DNA of 64,000 bases from Tieghemiomyces parasiticus (lineage: Eukaryota > Kickxellomycota > Dimargaritomycetes > Dimargaritales > Dimargaritaceae): contig JANBPT010000033.1 of assembly GCA_027575765.1 (NCBI GenBank), forward strand, positions 37,976 through 101,975, written 5' to 3'. Each line of letters begins with the position of its first letter. Position 1 is the first letter of the stretch. The position numbers and the translations under genes were made by a program. The notes beneath the pieces are model-generated. The model was not told where the DNA came from. It ran no database searches and saw only the letters and a program-made list of their open reading frames with translations. Positions 20,190 through 32,429 of this stretch are shown here, piece after piece.

Positions 20190-23100
20190 GCGACCTCCGA
20201 CCTAACCACTGGTCCGACTCCAAGGCCCTGAATGTGTGCGGCTAACCAAAAATTACTACCGATCTACACTGTTCACCTAGAACGTGGGTAGACTTGATTA
20301 TGATATCAGTTAGCGGTTTTAGATCAGCTATTCTCGACATGGGAGTCATTTTTAAAGTGTCAATCTGAACCAATCTGGTATATCATGATATATTTCAAAT
20401 TTATAAAACACCAAAGATTCCCGAAAATAGATTGATTATTTTTTAGATAGCATGGCCCTGGCTTGATGTGCGGCAGGAGAGTTTGGGAGGCCGCTCCCCA
20501 TTTGGCGGACTTCCCTGCTACCCCTTCCTGGTCCCAACCGCTGCGCGCCGCAGGTCACCAAAATGTGGATGATCGTTCAACATCCCCCCCCCCAGAAGGA
20601 GAGCTGGAAGAAGGGCCAGGGATGATCCTGGCCCAGCTCTCTTTCTCTTTCCGGTATGCTCGCATATCTATTATCTTCCATTAGTCTTCACGAAGTCCCG
20701 TGCACCAACATACCCGTATCCACCAGCTACCTCCACTCTCTTTTTGGCCGCGTTGACCCTCCTAAGTTGAGTATGTATTACTAAAAGCCCAACGAAACTC
20801 AATACAGATGTAATGTATTCTAAGGGACATTCGAGTTATAACATCCATTACGACGCCCAAGATGGATTCTAAATATCGAAGCAGCGCAACAGATAGATAC
20901 AATAGCACAATACGCGACAGACAGGTACTAGGTGCAACGAGCAGAGGCATTGTCACGACCTACGTCACCAAATTAGAAGATAACCCAAGCAGCAGAGAAT
21001 ACTAGCTAACCAGCAATTCTATGCCTCCACAGCAATTGACGTGGGCGCACGTAAAGGCCAATCGAGAAGTAGTCGACCGCAATCGTTGATGGCTTTCACA
21101 TGTCACTGGTTGATGATCATATGGCTACATAACCAGAAAACAATGTTCAAGGATTACACTATTACACATCCCACCGGTCGACACCAAACAACGGGGGAAA
21201 AAGTGGATAATTAGAGATACGAACTCGTTGGCACGGTCCAACCGAGATATACCACCAGAGGCTACCGATAGTCCAATTCAGCCTGTTAAGCGCGACAGCA
21301 GCCTAGGCGGAGTGTAATTAGCCGTAAAAACAATACCGGGATATCCGGTCTTTACGTGGCAAATGGGATGTGGAACGGCGGTGCAAGTCAAACTGTGGTC
21401 CTTTAAAAGCCCGGTCTACCTCAATCCTGCCTTACCGGCGATCTTTCGAGGTATACTGTCAACCGCTGACCTCATAGTTTTTCCCAGCAGCCGTTACGGA
21501 TCCTTATCTATACTATTTAGGACCTCGGAGGATTGCAGTAGTAAGCAAACGTGGCGACTCGGTCGCCACCTCAGGACGCCACTTTCATATTCGACCTCGA
21601 CCCAGCCTCGCGTCAATAACGTTTCAGTAACCTTTTATAATCGACAATCACTAAGCTCACGTCTCGGCGGCAGCAACAGCAAAGCCACCGCCAACCCCAT
21701 CTTATCCAAGTATCATCTCTATCCGTCCTGACCAATACGAAGTTCGCTTCGTTACTTTCCACCCTTCCCAGCGTATCCGCGGCCACCATGATTAACAAGT
21801 CAACGATGAACGCTACTTTTCGTTGCGATCGGCCTCTTAGCCGGCTTAGACGCTATTTTCTCGCCATGGGCGTAAACTTCCACATTGGCTCAGGAGTAAC
21901 CCAAGTCAACGGAATATTCCGTCTGAAAAATGCTGCGGAGACACACTAAAAACAAATCGGCCCACCGTACAAGCTGCCCCTAGATAGTGACGATCCATTG
22001 ATGCACAGTGGCAGCATATCTCTTATGCAGGTCTCCGGCAATCCTACTGATGGTCAGAGTTCAATAACTATAAATGAAGGTACCTTCAAGTAGATAGTTC
22101 GACTCGAACAGGCGTACACGGATGACAAATGGTCCGTGACAATAAAACAATACCAACAAAGTACGCGATGGCACTCGCGGGAGATCGCAATAGTATAGAT
22201 CACCACACGAATAGCCATGGGCTGGTGTTTATTACGAGGATCGCAAAGAGTTTGCGCCAGAGGAAGCGAGATGGCCGCAAGGTGTACGACAGTTAAAGGG
22301 CAGAAAAATTTAAGCATGGGCTGACTGGAAAACACCCTTATTGGTATGATCGATCCCTACTCTAGGCTTGTCAGGGTCACATTACGTATGGATGTCCGCG
22401 GTTTATAGACACAGAACACGAGTGCACTTGTATAGAGGGTAAACTATAAGATGGAATGGATGTTGGTGTAAGGAGAACCTTATTAGAAGAGAAACGATGC
22501 TGTAGCTTAGGTTACCAGGTGGTTACCGTGAATTGCAGGAGTAGTCAAAAGCGTAGGAACTCGCACTAAGGGGCCGTAAGTTGACTGGTAGGTAGTGCAT
22601 CATCAGGTACTTTCTGGACGATCGGGATGGATAACATTATTAAATCTATTTGGTATAATCCAACCTCATGCCATGCATACCATCGTGACGGTGAATTTTT
22701 AACGTCTAACACCATGCTGATATCTGGATATATAATTAATTACATTGGCAACAAATACCGCGAATAGGGTCCCGGTAGAAGAGTGGACTAGTTAATGAAT
22801 CAGATCCGACACTTCATTTTCTCTGAGGGTGCTTCTGGAGTGTCCCGGGTGGGTTTATGTTGGCGATATGGCGACACTGAGACATCGCTGCAATGCAGCC
22901 AAGTCTGGTCACTGTTAGCCAAGGAATGGTCTAGAGTAGAGAAAATCGTACAATCGACTAGGTGAAGGTCAGATGTTGATTCCATTGGACCAGCGTTCCT
23001 CACTGGCCCTCCACGTTAGCTCCAACTTTACGGCACTACTCACAGTGTAATAGTGCCAGATCCCGAAAGACTGCCTATGTGGCAATCGTTCATTGCTAAT

Positions 23101-24921
23101 AGAGAACGTACCCATATTTTCAAAGACCACGAACGCCGTCATAGCCACATCCTTGATATCCCATATTAAGTCCGAGGCCACCACGGCAACCCATAAGGTC
23201 AGTCCACTAACCACGGCAGCCACCACGCTCCGACGTATTGAGTCAAGTTAGGGTGACACCCATGAACCTTCTGTCGCTCATTGGCTTCCTCATGACGACA
23301 GCTTTAAAAATAGATACCCGCGTCAACTTGAGCCCCTTAAACATGAACTTCAAGTAAGGGTAGTACTACTATTGTGTAATTAGAAACTTCCACTGTCCTT
23401 AGGACGGCGTTTGGTCTAAGTGAGCGCTCCAGTACGAAATAATCGTCAACTCGGATTTGGGCCCTAGCAGAGAGAACTCCAGGCCAAACCAACCCAATGA
23501 GGCCTGATCGACTTGACTCTGCTAAACCCAGTCGCGGAGCGTGCATAAGGGGTACACAACGGTCCATTACGTCTACTCGTGAGCCGAGTAAGCTGCTGGA
23601 GAAGGACAATTATTGGGCGCGTATTTTTTCCCTTTGCGAGTAGGCCGATGTGCGTCGACCAGGGGGGTCTACATGGTGCCGAGTTGACTCGTCACATTAG
23701 GCATAATGCAGCGGGGAATAGGCGGCTGAAGCGTGTGGCACGTTGCACTACACCCCTCCCCCGCGGATAAATACTGACCCGCTATATCCGATGCGGACTA
23801 ACTGGAATCAAGAAACGAGTACCCGCGTGCGCCACACATATTGCCGACCAAGGGCAACAGAAAGGGAGAGAAATGGTCGACCTTGGATAGAACGACAGGC
23901 GATTGGAGGCCACGGGATGATGGCGACGGTTGCACAATGTGAAGGGCAGATGTAGAATGAGAATGAGTTGTACCCGACGACTTTTGGTCGACCAACCCCG
24001 CCACGCCCTGCGGTTAAAGCCGCTGTTTATCAAAAACGCCTCATGTAGCTATCCCCTGTGCATTGGCCAGAACTAGTACCGAGTGCCAAAGTCGAAGGGC
24101 ACGCTTAACCACAGACGACGGTAGGCTCGAATCGCCCGCAAGGATCATTTTGCTGTAGCGTAGAACTGCACAGCGATAACCGGCACCGTTTTTGTAGTAC
24201 AAGGTTTCGCCATCAGAAATGTGAACCGCCCCACTTGCACCGCAATGTACTGCGTCCGCGCGGCACCTCTTCCAACGCACGCTAGACAGGTATAGAAGCG
24301 TCTGGTCACTCCCCTCATGCGCTCCCCACTCGGCTGGACAAACACATTGACAAGGTGGGGGGACTTGATAGCGGGTCATTAATAGGCCATGCACGACGGT
24401 GGCGCCCACCGGGCGGTTACACTGGCTCACACCCGCAGTGACCCTACCCTACCCAACTTGTGACTGGTCCGGCCGCCAGCATCACGACCCTACAGTTTAG
24501 GAACGCCTTCGTGAGCCGCCCCACCCCCTCCCATATAGTGTCGTGCCACTTGTTCACCACTTCACCCTAGCTGTGGTCTGCCACCACTGCCCCATCACCA
24601 GCCCCGTCTTCACACCCGGCGTTGCACCGAAAAGCCATCTCCTTCCCACCCTCTCTTCTTCACTCCCCTCTATGACGTCGAACCCGGACTAGTGGGCGAT
24701 TAGGGTTTGCTAAGCGGGTGGTGGGCCCCGATATCCGCCGAGTCCCTGGCCACTCTGTTTACATCGACACGCAGGGATCAGGGCGGAAGCAGGTTGGCCG
24801 AAGGACCCTGGACCGGTTATTGGGCCGGCTCCTCTCGTCGCTCCGTCCCGTACTAGCTTCTTCTCCCTAGTGAGTCTACCCTACCGATCTTCGTAGGACA
24901 GCGCTGGTCACAATAACGTCA
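20190..24921. other. Gene-poor 4.7-kb stretch with weak coding-like fragments
   Basis: No complete gene is supported. The sequence is AT-richer than the coding parts. On the minus strand, three fragments look mildly coding: about 24260-24060, 23460-23340, and 23205-23110. The last is hydrophobic (VVAAVVSGLTLWVAVVASDL) and ends at a GTACGT donor-like site. A hydrophobic frame also lies at 22335-22054. I could not join them in phase. They may be exons of a poorly expressed membrane-protein gene, a decayed gene, or chance. A TATA-like AT block near 20380-20440 follows the secreted gene. Confidence 0.3.
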
Positions 24922-25361
24922 GGACGCCTGCGAAGTGGTCGGTCTCAGCCGCAAAGGGAATGAGGTGGAGGGTCGTTTTCGGGTCGGGGAATTTCTGGTT
25001 GGCGCCATTACGTTAACCCCACTGTTTGTAGTCTCGCTGCTCTTCGGCCTTTCCAGCACACCCCGGCGGTACAACTACCAGGGTCTTAAGGAAGAGTATG
25101 ACAACCGCCGCCACTTGGAAGCGCAGCGCAGCTTTAGGCACATGCTTAGCGTACAGGTAAAGTGTGAAAGCTAGAGTGCCGTGGACAGACCAATAGGATG
25201 TTACTTTTATTGTATAGGTGCTTTTATCAGTTTCCTTTGGAACTAGTGGGACAGTCTTAGCGTACCAACACCTGTGGCTAAACCATGAAGTTGAGGATGG
25301 AAAACCAGCTATCGGTGACGACATTGGTTCTGGGGTAGATTATACAGAGGAACAAAGGTAG
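24922..25361 (+). CDS. 3' part of a small membrane-protein gene (first exon not found)
   Basis: Two exons, 24922-25159 and 25219-25361, join in phase 0. The intron of about 59 bases runs from a GTAAAG donor to a TATAG acceptor. Codon use is like that of real genes. The first exon encodes an N-terminal DACEVVGLSRKGN stretch, one hydrophobic segment (FLVGAITLTPLFVVSLLFGL), then a polar, probably helical part (YNYQGLKEEYDNRRHLEAQR). The second exon encodes another possible hydrophobic segment (VLLSVSFGTSGTVLAYQHLW) and an acidic tail ending TEEQR. The entry acceptor is GTCAG before 24922. A start codon upstream is not obvious: the ATG at 24672 follows a pyrimidine-rich leader but soon meets a stop without a good donor. 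The family is not recognised. Confidence 0.45.
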
Positions 25362-25493
25362 GGAAGGATGCGGAGGCGTGGGCCAAAGGAATCCTTTCTG
25401 TAAAGGGTGAAGTAGAACCGCCAGTGTCCAAATCGAGGCTGGTCACTGTAGACGGCGCACGCTCCGGCCCTCTACTCACATGTATGGCGATCC

Positions 25494-25504
25494 TTTATAA
25501 ATAG
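25494..25504 (+). promoter_or_regulatory. TATA box of the histidine-rich secreted gene
   Basis: TTTATAAATAG lies about 150 bases before the ATG at 25648, followed by a pyrimidine-rich leader. Spacing matches that of the TATA box at the other secreted gene (19393). Confidence 0.55.
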
Positions 25505-25647
25505 TTACCCGCCCGCCGGTTTTCTTTGATTAGACAGTCAACTGCCCATCCTCTTAAGCAACGTACCTTGGTCTGCCTCTCTCGCACAATCTCATAGTCG
25601 TATCCCTCTCTCGTCCACCGCCCGCAACTCCGCTCGTTTCCACTACA

Positions 25648-26655
25648 ATGAAGCTGACGCTTTCCCCGATCACTCTGCTCGCCGCTGTCACGGCTGTTGT
25701 GGCTCCCGCCCTGGCCGGCGACCACTATACCGATCATACTAATGGCCATTCGTCGCGCACTTACGGCGAATACCAGGAGCTTCGGACTTCGCCCTACCAC
25801 GCCGATAGCGCCAACCATTACCCCGGCGGCTACCAGCCGCGCGCGTACCCTCAGTACACGCCGAGCCGGTCCTCGTCGATTAAACATGCCCACCCCTCCT
25901 ATTCGGGTGACGGATCCTACCACCGCACCGACGCCCTGGTCCCCGGTCACAGCTACGCCGGCACCAACGCAATGACGAACCAGCATATCGCCAACGACCT
26001 TAACCAGATGTTGGGTCCTGAGATTTGCCGGTTCGAGCCTAATACCTACAAGTGTGTGGAGTATACCCGTGGGGATGCCAACAGTTATCTCCATATGAAA
26101 TTCGAGCAGATCCCCGATGGGCACAGTCACAGCCACCTCCGGCAGCACAGCTCACCGAGTTTCGGCCACTCCCACCACCATGACTCCCGCCTGAACCATC
26201 ACCACGAGTCCTACCCGAGTCACCACCACACCTCCAGCTTGAACCATCACCATGAGTCCTACCCGAGTCACCACCACACCTCCAGCCTGAACCATCACCA
26301 CGAGTCCTACCCGAGTCACCACCAAGGTACTCACCCTGCCCCTCAGCATGGTGCCCACCATAGCCACCCTTACGGGCACACTGTTGAGCACAACGCGCAC
26401 GATCACACTGGGCCCGCTAAGGAGCATCTGACGCTTAAGGACCGCATCAACTCCCTCAAGGAGAAGTTGGCCCAATGGAAGGTCAACCGGGCCGAGAAGA
26501 AGCTCGAGAAGACCGATGCCCGCTTCCATCAGGACGAGGAGCGCCTACAGGCTGACGCCACTGAATTGGCCCGACTGGAGGCCGAGTTGGCGGAGAAGGA
26601 GCACCAGCACCAGATCCAGCACGACCAAGCCATGGCCAAGAAGTACGGGCATTAA
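25648..26655 (+). CDS. Secreted histidine-rich protein with tandem repeats and a charged C-terminal coil
   Basis: One exon encodes 335 residues. Residues 1-23 are a signal peptide ending in Ala-Leu-Ala. The mature part is Tyr/His/Ser-rich. A motif C127-RFEPNTYK-C136 matches the Cys-x8-Cys of the secreted protein at 19530, within a similar setting (NDL..ML....CR). Residues about 182-226 contain three near-perfect copies of LNHHHESYPSHHHTSS, preceded by a degenerate HSHHHDSR unit. Such clusters could bind Zn, Ni or Cu; this is inferred from composition. The last ~80 residues (from KEHLTLKDRINSLKEKL) are highly charged, heptad-like and probably a coiled coil. No family is recognised. A cell-surface metal-binding or structural role is a guess. 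Confidence 0.8.
   Translation: MKLTLSPITLLAAVTAVVAPALAGDHYTDHTNGHSSRTYGEYQELRTSPYHADSANHYPGGYQPRAYPQYTPSRSSSIKHAHPSYSGDGSYHRTDALVPGHSYAGTNAMTNQHIANDLNQMLGPEICRFEPNTYKCVEYTRGDANSYLHMKFEQIPDGHSHSHLRQHSSPSFGHSHHHDSRLNHHHESYPSHHHTSSLNHHHESYPSHHHTSSLNHHHESYPSHHQGTHPAPQHGAHHSHPYGHTVEHNAHDHTGPAKEHLTLKDRINSLKEKLAQWKVNRAEKKLEKTDARFHQDEERLQADATELARLEAELAEKEHQHQIQHDQAMAKKYGH
26191..26325 (+). repeat. In-frame 48-bp tandem repeat, about 2.8 copies
   Basis: Units at 26191-26238, 26239-26286 and 26287-26325 are nearly identical, differing mainly at silent positions. Each encodes LNHHHESYPSHHHTSS, with the last copy cut after HH. Low divergence indicates recent slippage or unequal exchange. Confidence 0.95.
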
Positions 26656-28856
26656 ATCCAATAACCCCCTTCCTTCCTAGCCCAGGGGGGCGGAGACTAA
26701 AGAAGCCAGTCCCTGTACCCCCACGCTGTTTGATCGCAGCCACTAGGGCCACCGCTGCCCCTTCCTCCTTATTTCCCTTCTTACTCGCCAAGGTACCCCG
26801 CCATTTGTTGTACCCGTTTTTATCATGACCACATTGATGACTATTTCACGTTTTTACTTTAGCTAATATTGAATACACAAAGGCTTCTTCTCGCAATCGA
26901 ATCGACTATATGGTAATGTACTCACCTTTCACCTAGTACGTTGGTCACTGGGCCGCAGCCAGCGAATGGATTTTCCTGTGCGTATCTTACCTCTTGACGC
27001 TGTAATTCCGACGATAAATCTATAAACGGGCATTCAACTCGACGACAAGGACATTGGCCGGCGCGACAGATCGAGGGAGGTAGAGACCAGGTATACAGTG
27101 AAGCGATTTTCCGCTCTGGACGAGGATCGTAATGAGAGGGGAGTCCAGCACTGAAGTTGGACCCGGCACCTCACCGATGAGCACGATATGCAACAAGGAA
27201 GTTCGCCACCTCTACCCTGATTCAGTCTAGGCCTTACTCCTTCTGGCACTACATTGGGGCCGACAGCTGTCGAAATGGAAACCCCCCATGGACCAGAGGC
27301 CGATCCAGAAGTTCATCGGGGGGGGGGGAATTCCACGTACTTAAGGAGAAGGAGCAGTGTATAATGAAGTGGACGGGGCCTAAGTGTACTGGTTCGAATC
27401 GGATGGCGAGAACCTTTGCTGCTGGGGTGGGCCTGGCACGGGTGTCCCTGCCTGTCAAGTCTCCACCGCATCGTCCAGAACTCTTTTATGAAAACATTGC
27501 CACTACACCAAAGGGGGGGATGTCAACTGAACGTTGCGTAAGCGTCATGACTCTCATGGGCGGAGTGTCTAGGCCGGTATAGGCCCAGCTCGAGACGCCA
27601 CCATGGGGACCGTGTATCACCGGCACTTTCAGCCACACTCTGTGCGGTAGTCGACGTGCCGGCTTGGGTTACTAGCCCGTCTTGAACCACTGATTCCAGC
27701 CATTGGGCCCCTGAAACCAGGGACGTTGTGTCCGATTTCTTTAGCACCTAAACAATCACAGTGGATAGTAGTCGCTACTAAACGCTCTAGCCTGGATGTT
27801 GGCATTGGATGGCAGGCCTAGTACCTGTATCCCCTTTAAGGAAGCCACCAGTGCCCTCTAGGTTGCGTTTAGGTGGCCACCTTCGCGCCACAGACAATTT
27901 CCAGCCTGCGAGACGACGTCCGACCTGGTGCCGCCAACCAGCGGACCCCTATCCCGGTAGTCCAGGGATCCCCCCCCCGCACCATTATCGTCAGAAGGCA
28001 AAGTATCACCCGACCGCACCGGTGCCTTGAAGTGCGGCGAGCGCAGGTACCCCCATGATTGGGTGCAGGCCTAGCTGATACTGCGCGAAATACCACCTGC
28101 CCTGTACGGAAGCGGATACCCTGTCGCTCGTGTTGAGAGAGGCGGGTGCCAATCCTCTCCACAACTGTTCTTGGGCGGTAGGTGGAAGTGGGCTGGACCT
28201 CGCTTCCATCCCTTTAAGCCCTGAGCGAACCGGACCGCGGTGACACCTGTAGGTGGCCACGGGTCGTACACACTTTGCCACGCGCGATCCGTCGCGCAGG
28301 TCGCTGCAGGCACCGGTCAGCCGAGAGGTCCGAATAGCACCGTGCTCTTCCTCCTGGGCTGACTGACAGCACGAAGGTTGACCAGTGTAGTCGGAATCCT
28401 AAATCGCACGACTTGGCTACCACCGGACCCCGGAGGCCAGTACCCAACAGTTTTTGCCTTCTGACTGCTGGCTGGTTTTTGAAGAATCTCCTCCCATTCG
28501 ACAGCCGCCTAACCACAAGGTCAACAGTAAGAACCCCATTAGGCCCGAACTCCTGTCCGCCCCTCCCCCCCCCCCCGCGTGCCCTTGGCTCCCCCTTTCC
28601 TTATCCCTACACCACTGCCTAAAACGGGCATACAGTGTGAACAGGGCCATGCCTTATAGTCCTACCGGTTCGCTCCTTATTTTCGTATCCTCACCCTCTC
28701 CCCTTCATACAAGTCGAATCCCCGCTTCACAACTCCGGCCATTGTCCCCATCCCAACACCGAATACCCCCTCTGCGCACCCTTTACCACCTCGCCACGGT
28801 TCGCACCCACTGTTCCAAGCCCCATTTTCATTCGCCATTTTCTCCTTCCGCCACAG
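26656..28856. other. Intergenic region, no gene supported
   Basis: 2.2 kb between the His-rich gene and SPA2. It contains a run of G near 27319-27328, a C run near 28562-28577, and a pyrimidine-rich block (about 28650-28856) that is the presumed SPA2 leader. Open frames on both strands overlap one another and lack protein character. Confidence 0.4.
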
Positions 28857-31800
28857 ATGGCCTCCACGCACGTCAAGCTCCAGACGTTCCGGGGCTTTAT
28901 AGCCTCTAAATTGCCATCAGGTAAGGGTTGGCCGCTCCAGTGCCGACCGACTGGGACGGCCCTTGAGTATCGCTGACGGCTACAGTCACCATATCCTATT
29001 CTCCAACCAACCCGCGCCCTTCTAAAACACTTCACAACCACCCCCTTCCACCCCTCCACAGGGCAACCGCCCCGCAAGTCAAGCGGGGGTAAACTTTCCC
29101 GGTTGCAGGAACAACAGTTCCAGGTCCTCGTCACGGACGTCTACGACGAACTCATCCGGCGGACTCAGAACCCACTGAGTAAGTTGTGTGCTTCGGGTCC
29201 AGAGGCCAGGCAGCCGGAGGTGTACCCGCTCCTCGAACATTACCAGCCTACTAGAGGCCGGTTCAAGGCTATAGTCTACTGCTCACTTATACAGACCTAC
29301 GCGCATCAATTTCATGCGCGGTTTGGCCCTCCGGACGGGCCCTGCCAATTTAATATTCGTCCGTGGTGCTAACCTTACTCTGTCCTATCTGTGTCTACAA
29401 CCCCTTCATATCGTGTCTTCCTTAGTACCACACCTTATTGCTAAGGGCGACCTCAATGAGCGGCGAAATACGGCCCGCGCCAAGCTGAGCACCCTCAGCG
29501 AGAGCAAATTCCTCGACCTCGTTTGCGAAGTCTTTGGCGAACTAGAGAACCGGCGGGCACAGGTAGGTAGTGGAAACGCCTAAAGCTTTTTACGATACAG
29601 GCCTGCAATGCCTATTGCTACTGCTGCTGCTGGGAGCCGGCACTTCCACCTCTATGCACGCTACATGCTAACCGTGCTCGCTAATTCTCCCCTGACCCCT
29701 CCCTTACGACCACCCATGCCTCTATACCCAGTTCGACGGCAGCAATGGCCCACCACCAAGTCGCGGCCATACGCCACATACGGAGACCCCCATGACCCGG
29801 GTTCCCCGTGGACCAGATGGCCACCCACCAGACCCAAATCGTCCGGTCCACAATGGCTCCGCGCGGATCAATATGGGTGACTCCTATTCTATGGCCTCGG
29901 TCCGGTCCCAACCGGCCTATACCAACGATACACGGGATCGGCCGCCGCACCCCCGACAGACCAGTGGGCCCCAACCGACCGGCCAAAACTACTCCGCCTC
30001 GATGTCCTCACTCAACGGCGCGGGTAAGCCGGCGTCGATCGATTCGGCTTATATGCACCCACAACCCGGCGGACGTCCCCCATCCCGCCACACCGAGGAC
30101 CTCGAACGGCTCAAGCAGGACCACGAACGGCAGGTCCGCTCCCTTCAGCAGCAGGTCGAGGCGCTGGAAGAATCCCTGGCTCGCAGCGGCCAGGACCAGT
30201 CCCAGAAATTGAATCTACTTAATGACAACAACCAGCTGCAACTCGATCTCCAGGAGAGCCAACAAGTAAGTGGTACCGCCCAACATTATGGCTTCGGTCT
30301 CTAACGCTGTGCTACTGCGCCTCGCACGTGACCCTGGTGCAGCACTCCCGAAATTAAATCATGAACCATTAACTCCCTGTTACTCACTTCCACTCCAACC
30401 AGAAAACCGCTGATCTCGAACGCGAACTTAGCTCGTTAAAAAAAGAGGCTGAACGGCTACGGGAGGAGGGGATGGAGCACCAGCGCAGTTTGGTAAGTCA
30501 CCATGCAGTTGGACTCAAGGTGTCTGGGCAGATGGCGCCGGCACTACGCCTCCCTCCCTCTCGGTCTATATTGTCGGTTGTAGAAGCCAAGGACTTGCGC
30601 CTCCACCACATCCTTGCCCGCATTAAAATACATGCCAATTAACTTTACCGCCATCCGCCCCCATCCCGCTACCCCCTAACCCTGACCCTATTCCTCTGCC
30701 GGCCAGCGTTTCGGCGCGGAGAAGGATCGGGACGAAAAGGACAATCTACGGCGGCAAATCGGCCGGCTCACCAGCGAGCTCGGGGAGCTCAAGACGCAGA
30801 ACGAACACTACTCCAGGCGCATGAAAAAACTTATGGACGAGGTAGGTGAATAGACCTGCCTTGGACAGCTCTTCGGAGCCTAATGGCTTTCTTTACTACT
30901 GGTTGACCTGGGCTAACCGTGACCCGCCAATTACCTTGCTTAACCATTCTTGCACTCATGCCCCTGGACAGAAAATGGAATTGGAGGCTAAACTGGCCGA
31001 GGCTAAAGAGGTGGCGGCCCGCGCCCCTGCCTTGCCTACCCCTACCCTTGACCGCACTGGCCAGTCCTGCCGGGACGGGCGCATCTCGGTGGAGAAGCCA
31101 CCTGAGGGCGGGATCGACCGCGCCCGGATGAGCGCCTTTCAGCAAGCCATCGACGAGCTGGTCCGTGCTGGCCGTTCTAACCAGCCTACTGATGTCCTAG
31201 TCGCCATGAAATCAGTGGTCCTGGCCTGCCGGGCCATCTCCGAGGACACCGAGCAGTACGAGACCCAGCACCGACTGCCGGGCGATGAGCGCACACGTCT
31301 GCATAGCTACCAGGGTAAACTATCCACCACCTTGAACGAATTGACCGCCACGGCCAAACGCCACGCCGCTGGGATGGGCCTGAGCCCTACTGCTCTACTG
31401 GACGCCGCCGCCACCCACCTTACAGAGGCTGTACTCGACCTGGTTCGTCTGGTCAAACTGCGGCCGTCCAGCTCGACGGGTTCCTTGACTCTGTCGTCCC
31501 CGCCCACACCCCGGTCGGTGCCGGTGCGCAAGCCCAGTACGGGCGGTGGAGCCCAAGACGACACCTCATTCGCGTCACGCTCGTCCAACACAGCGCTGGG
31601 CCATATAAATGGGACAGCTGGTGGCCACCCGCCCCCGACACCCAACAGCGCCCATGGGGACCAGTATCTCAAGTCTACCATCACCCTCACGGCCCCGGCC
31701 GCTACCAACGGTTACGGGATGAAGTCCGGCAGCTGGGATCTTTCGCGGCTCATGCCCGGCGGCTTTGGGGGTGGCAACAACGGCAACCATCGGGGCGGCA

Positions 31801-32429
31801 GCCGGGAATCTCGTGACAGCACAGCCTCCGGAGTGACCCTCTCGGTGGACGAGCTGCGTGACTTTTTGGAGGCCAAGACGGACCAGGCAGTTCAGGGGAT
31901 CCAGGACATGCTGCGTACGAGCCGGGCTGAGGAGGTTGACCCCATTACGCTGTGCCTCAATCTACGGGCCATTGTTGCCACGGTATCATCCATTCTACAG
32001 ACTTGTCGGGTGAGTTTCGACCATTTTGCCGCCCTAGGCGACCCACAGCGCGCGCATAGTGGGCTGCGGCCTCTATCTTATACGCTCCCCCCTGCCTTTG
32101 ATCCGGCCAAGGCCCGCAATTACCTGGACGGTCTCCGCGACGGGGACCACGTCTTGCAGACGCTCGTAGCGGAGATTTACAAGGCAGCCCAGATGGCTGC
32201 TATCAACAACCAGTTTGCTGGCGACTCGCCCAACCCTGGGAGCGCCCTCCTCCTCAACGGTGCCAGTCCACGCCCGGGCGCGCTCCATGAGTTCCAGATC
32301 GATAACCAAGATTTAGATACTGAGGTAGTGCATGACCTAGTCAACGACAAGATCTTTAAGCAGCGCCTCACCAGCGCCGTGTTTGATGTGGCCCGCTGCA
32401 CCAAGTTTCTCGTGTCCCTGATGGAGTAA
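28857..32429 (+). CDS. SPA2: Spa2/GIT-type polarity scaffold
   Basis: This is a scaffold of the polarisome, the tip complex that organises formins and MAPK signalling at growth sites. I read seven exons: 28857-28920, 29062-29178, 29426-29562, 29732-30265, 30403-30492, 30707-30841 and 30972-32429. All are in phase and total about 844 residues. The N-terminus carries two Spa2-homology (SHD) repeats, LSRLQEQQFQVLVTDVYDEL and, after LNERRNTARAKLSTL, SKFLDLVCEVFGELENRR. A Ser/Pro/Gly-rich linker follows, then a long coiled coil across exons 4-7 (LERLKQDHERQVRSLQQQVE; LERELSSLKKEAERLREE). The C-terminal half contains two helical blocks, ending in a segment on residues KFLVSLME. A GTGAG sequence near 32010 could be an unused donor, since the frame stays open through it. 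Confidence 0.87.

Noticed and set aside
27390..27402. GGTTCGAATC, a possible tRNA B box
   Set aside because: No matching A box or foldable cloverleaf could be found around it.
32006..32020. GTGAGT-like donor inside the last SPA2 exon
   Set aside because: The frame remains open and protein-like through it, and no acceptor restoring a better protein was evident.
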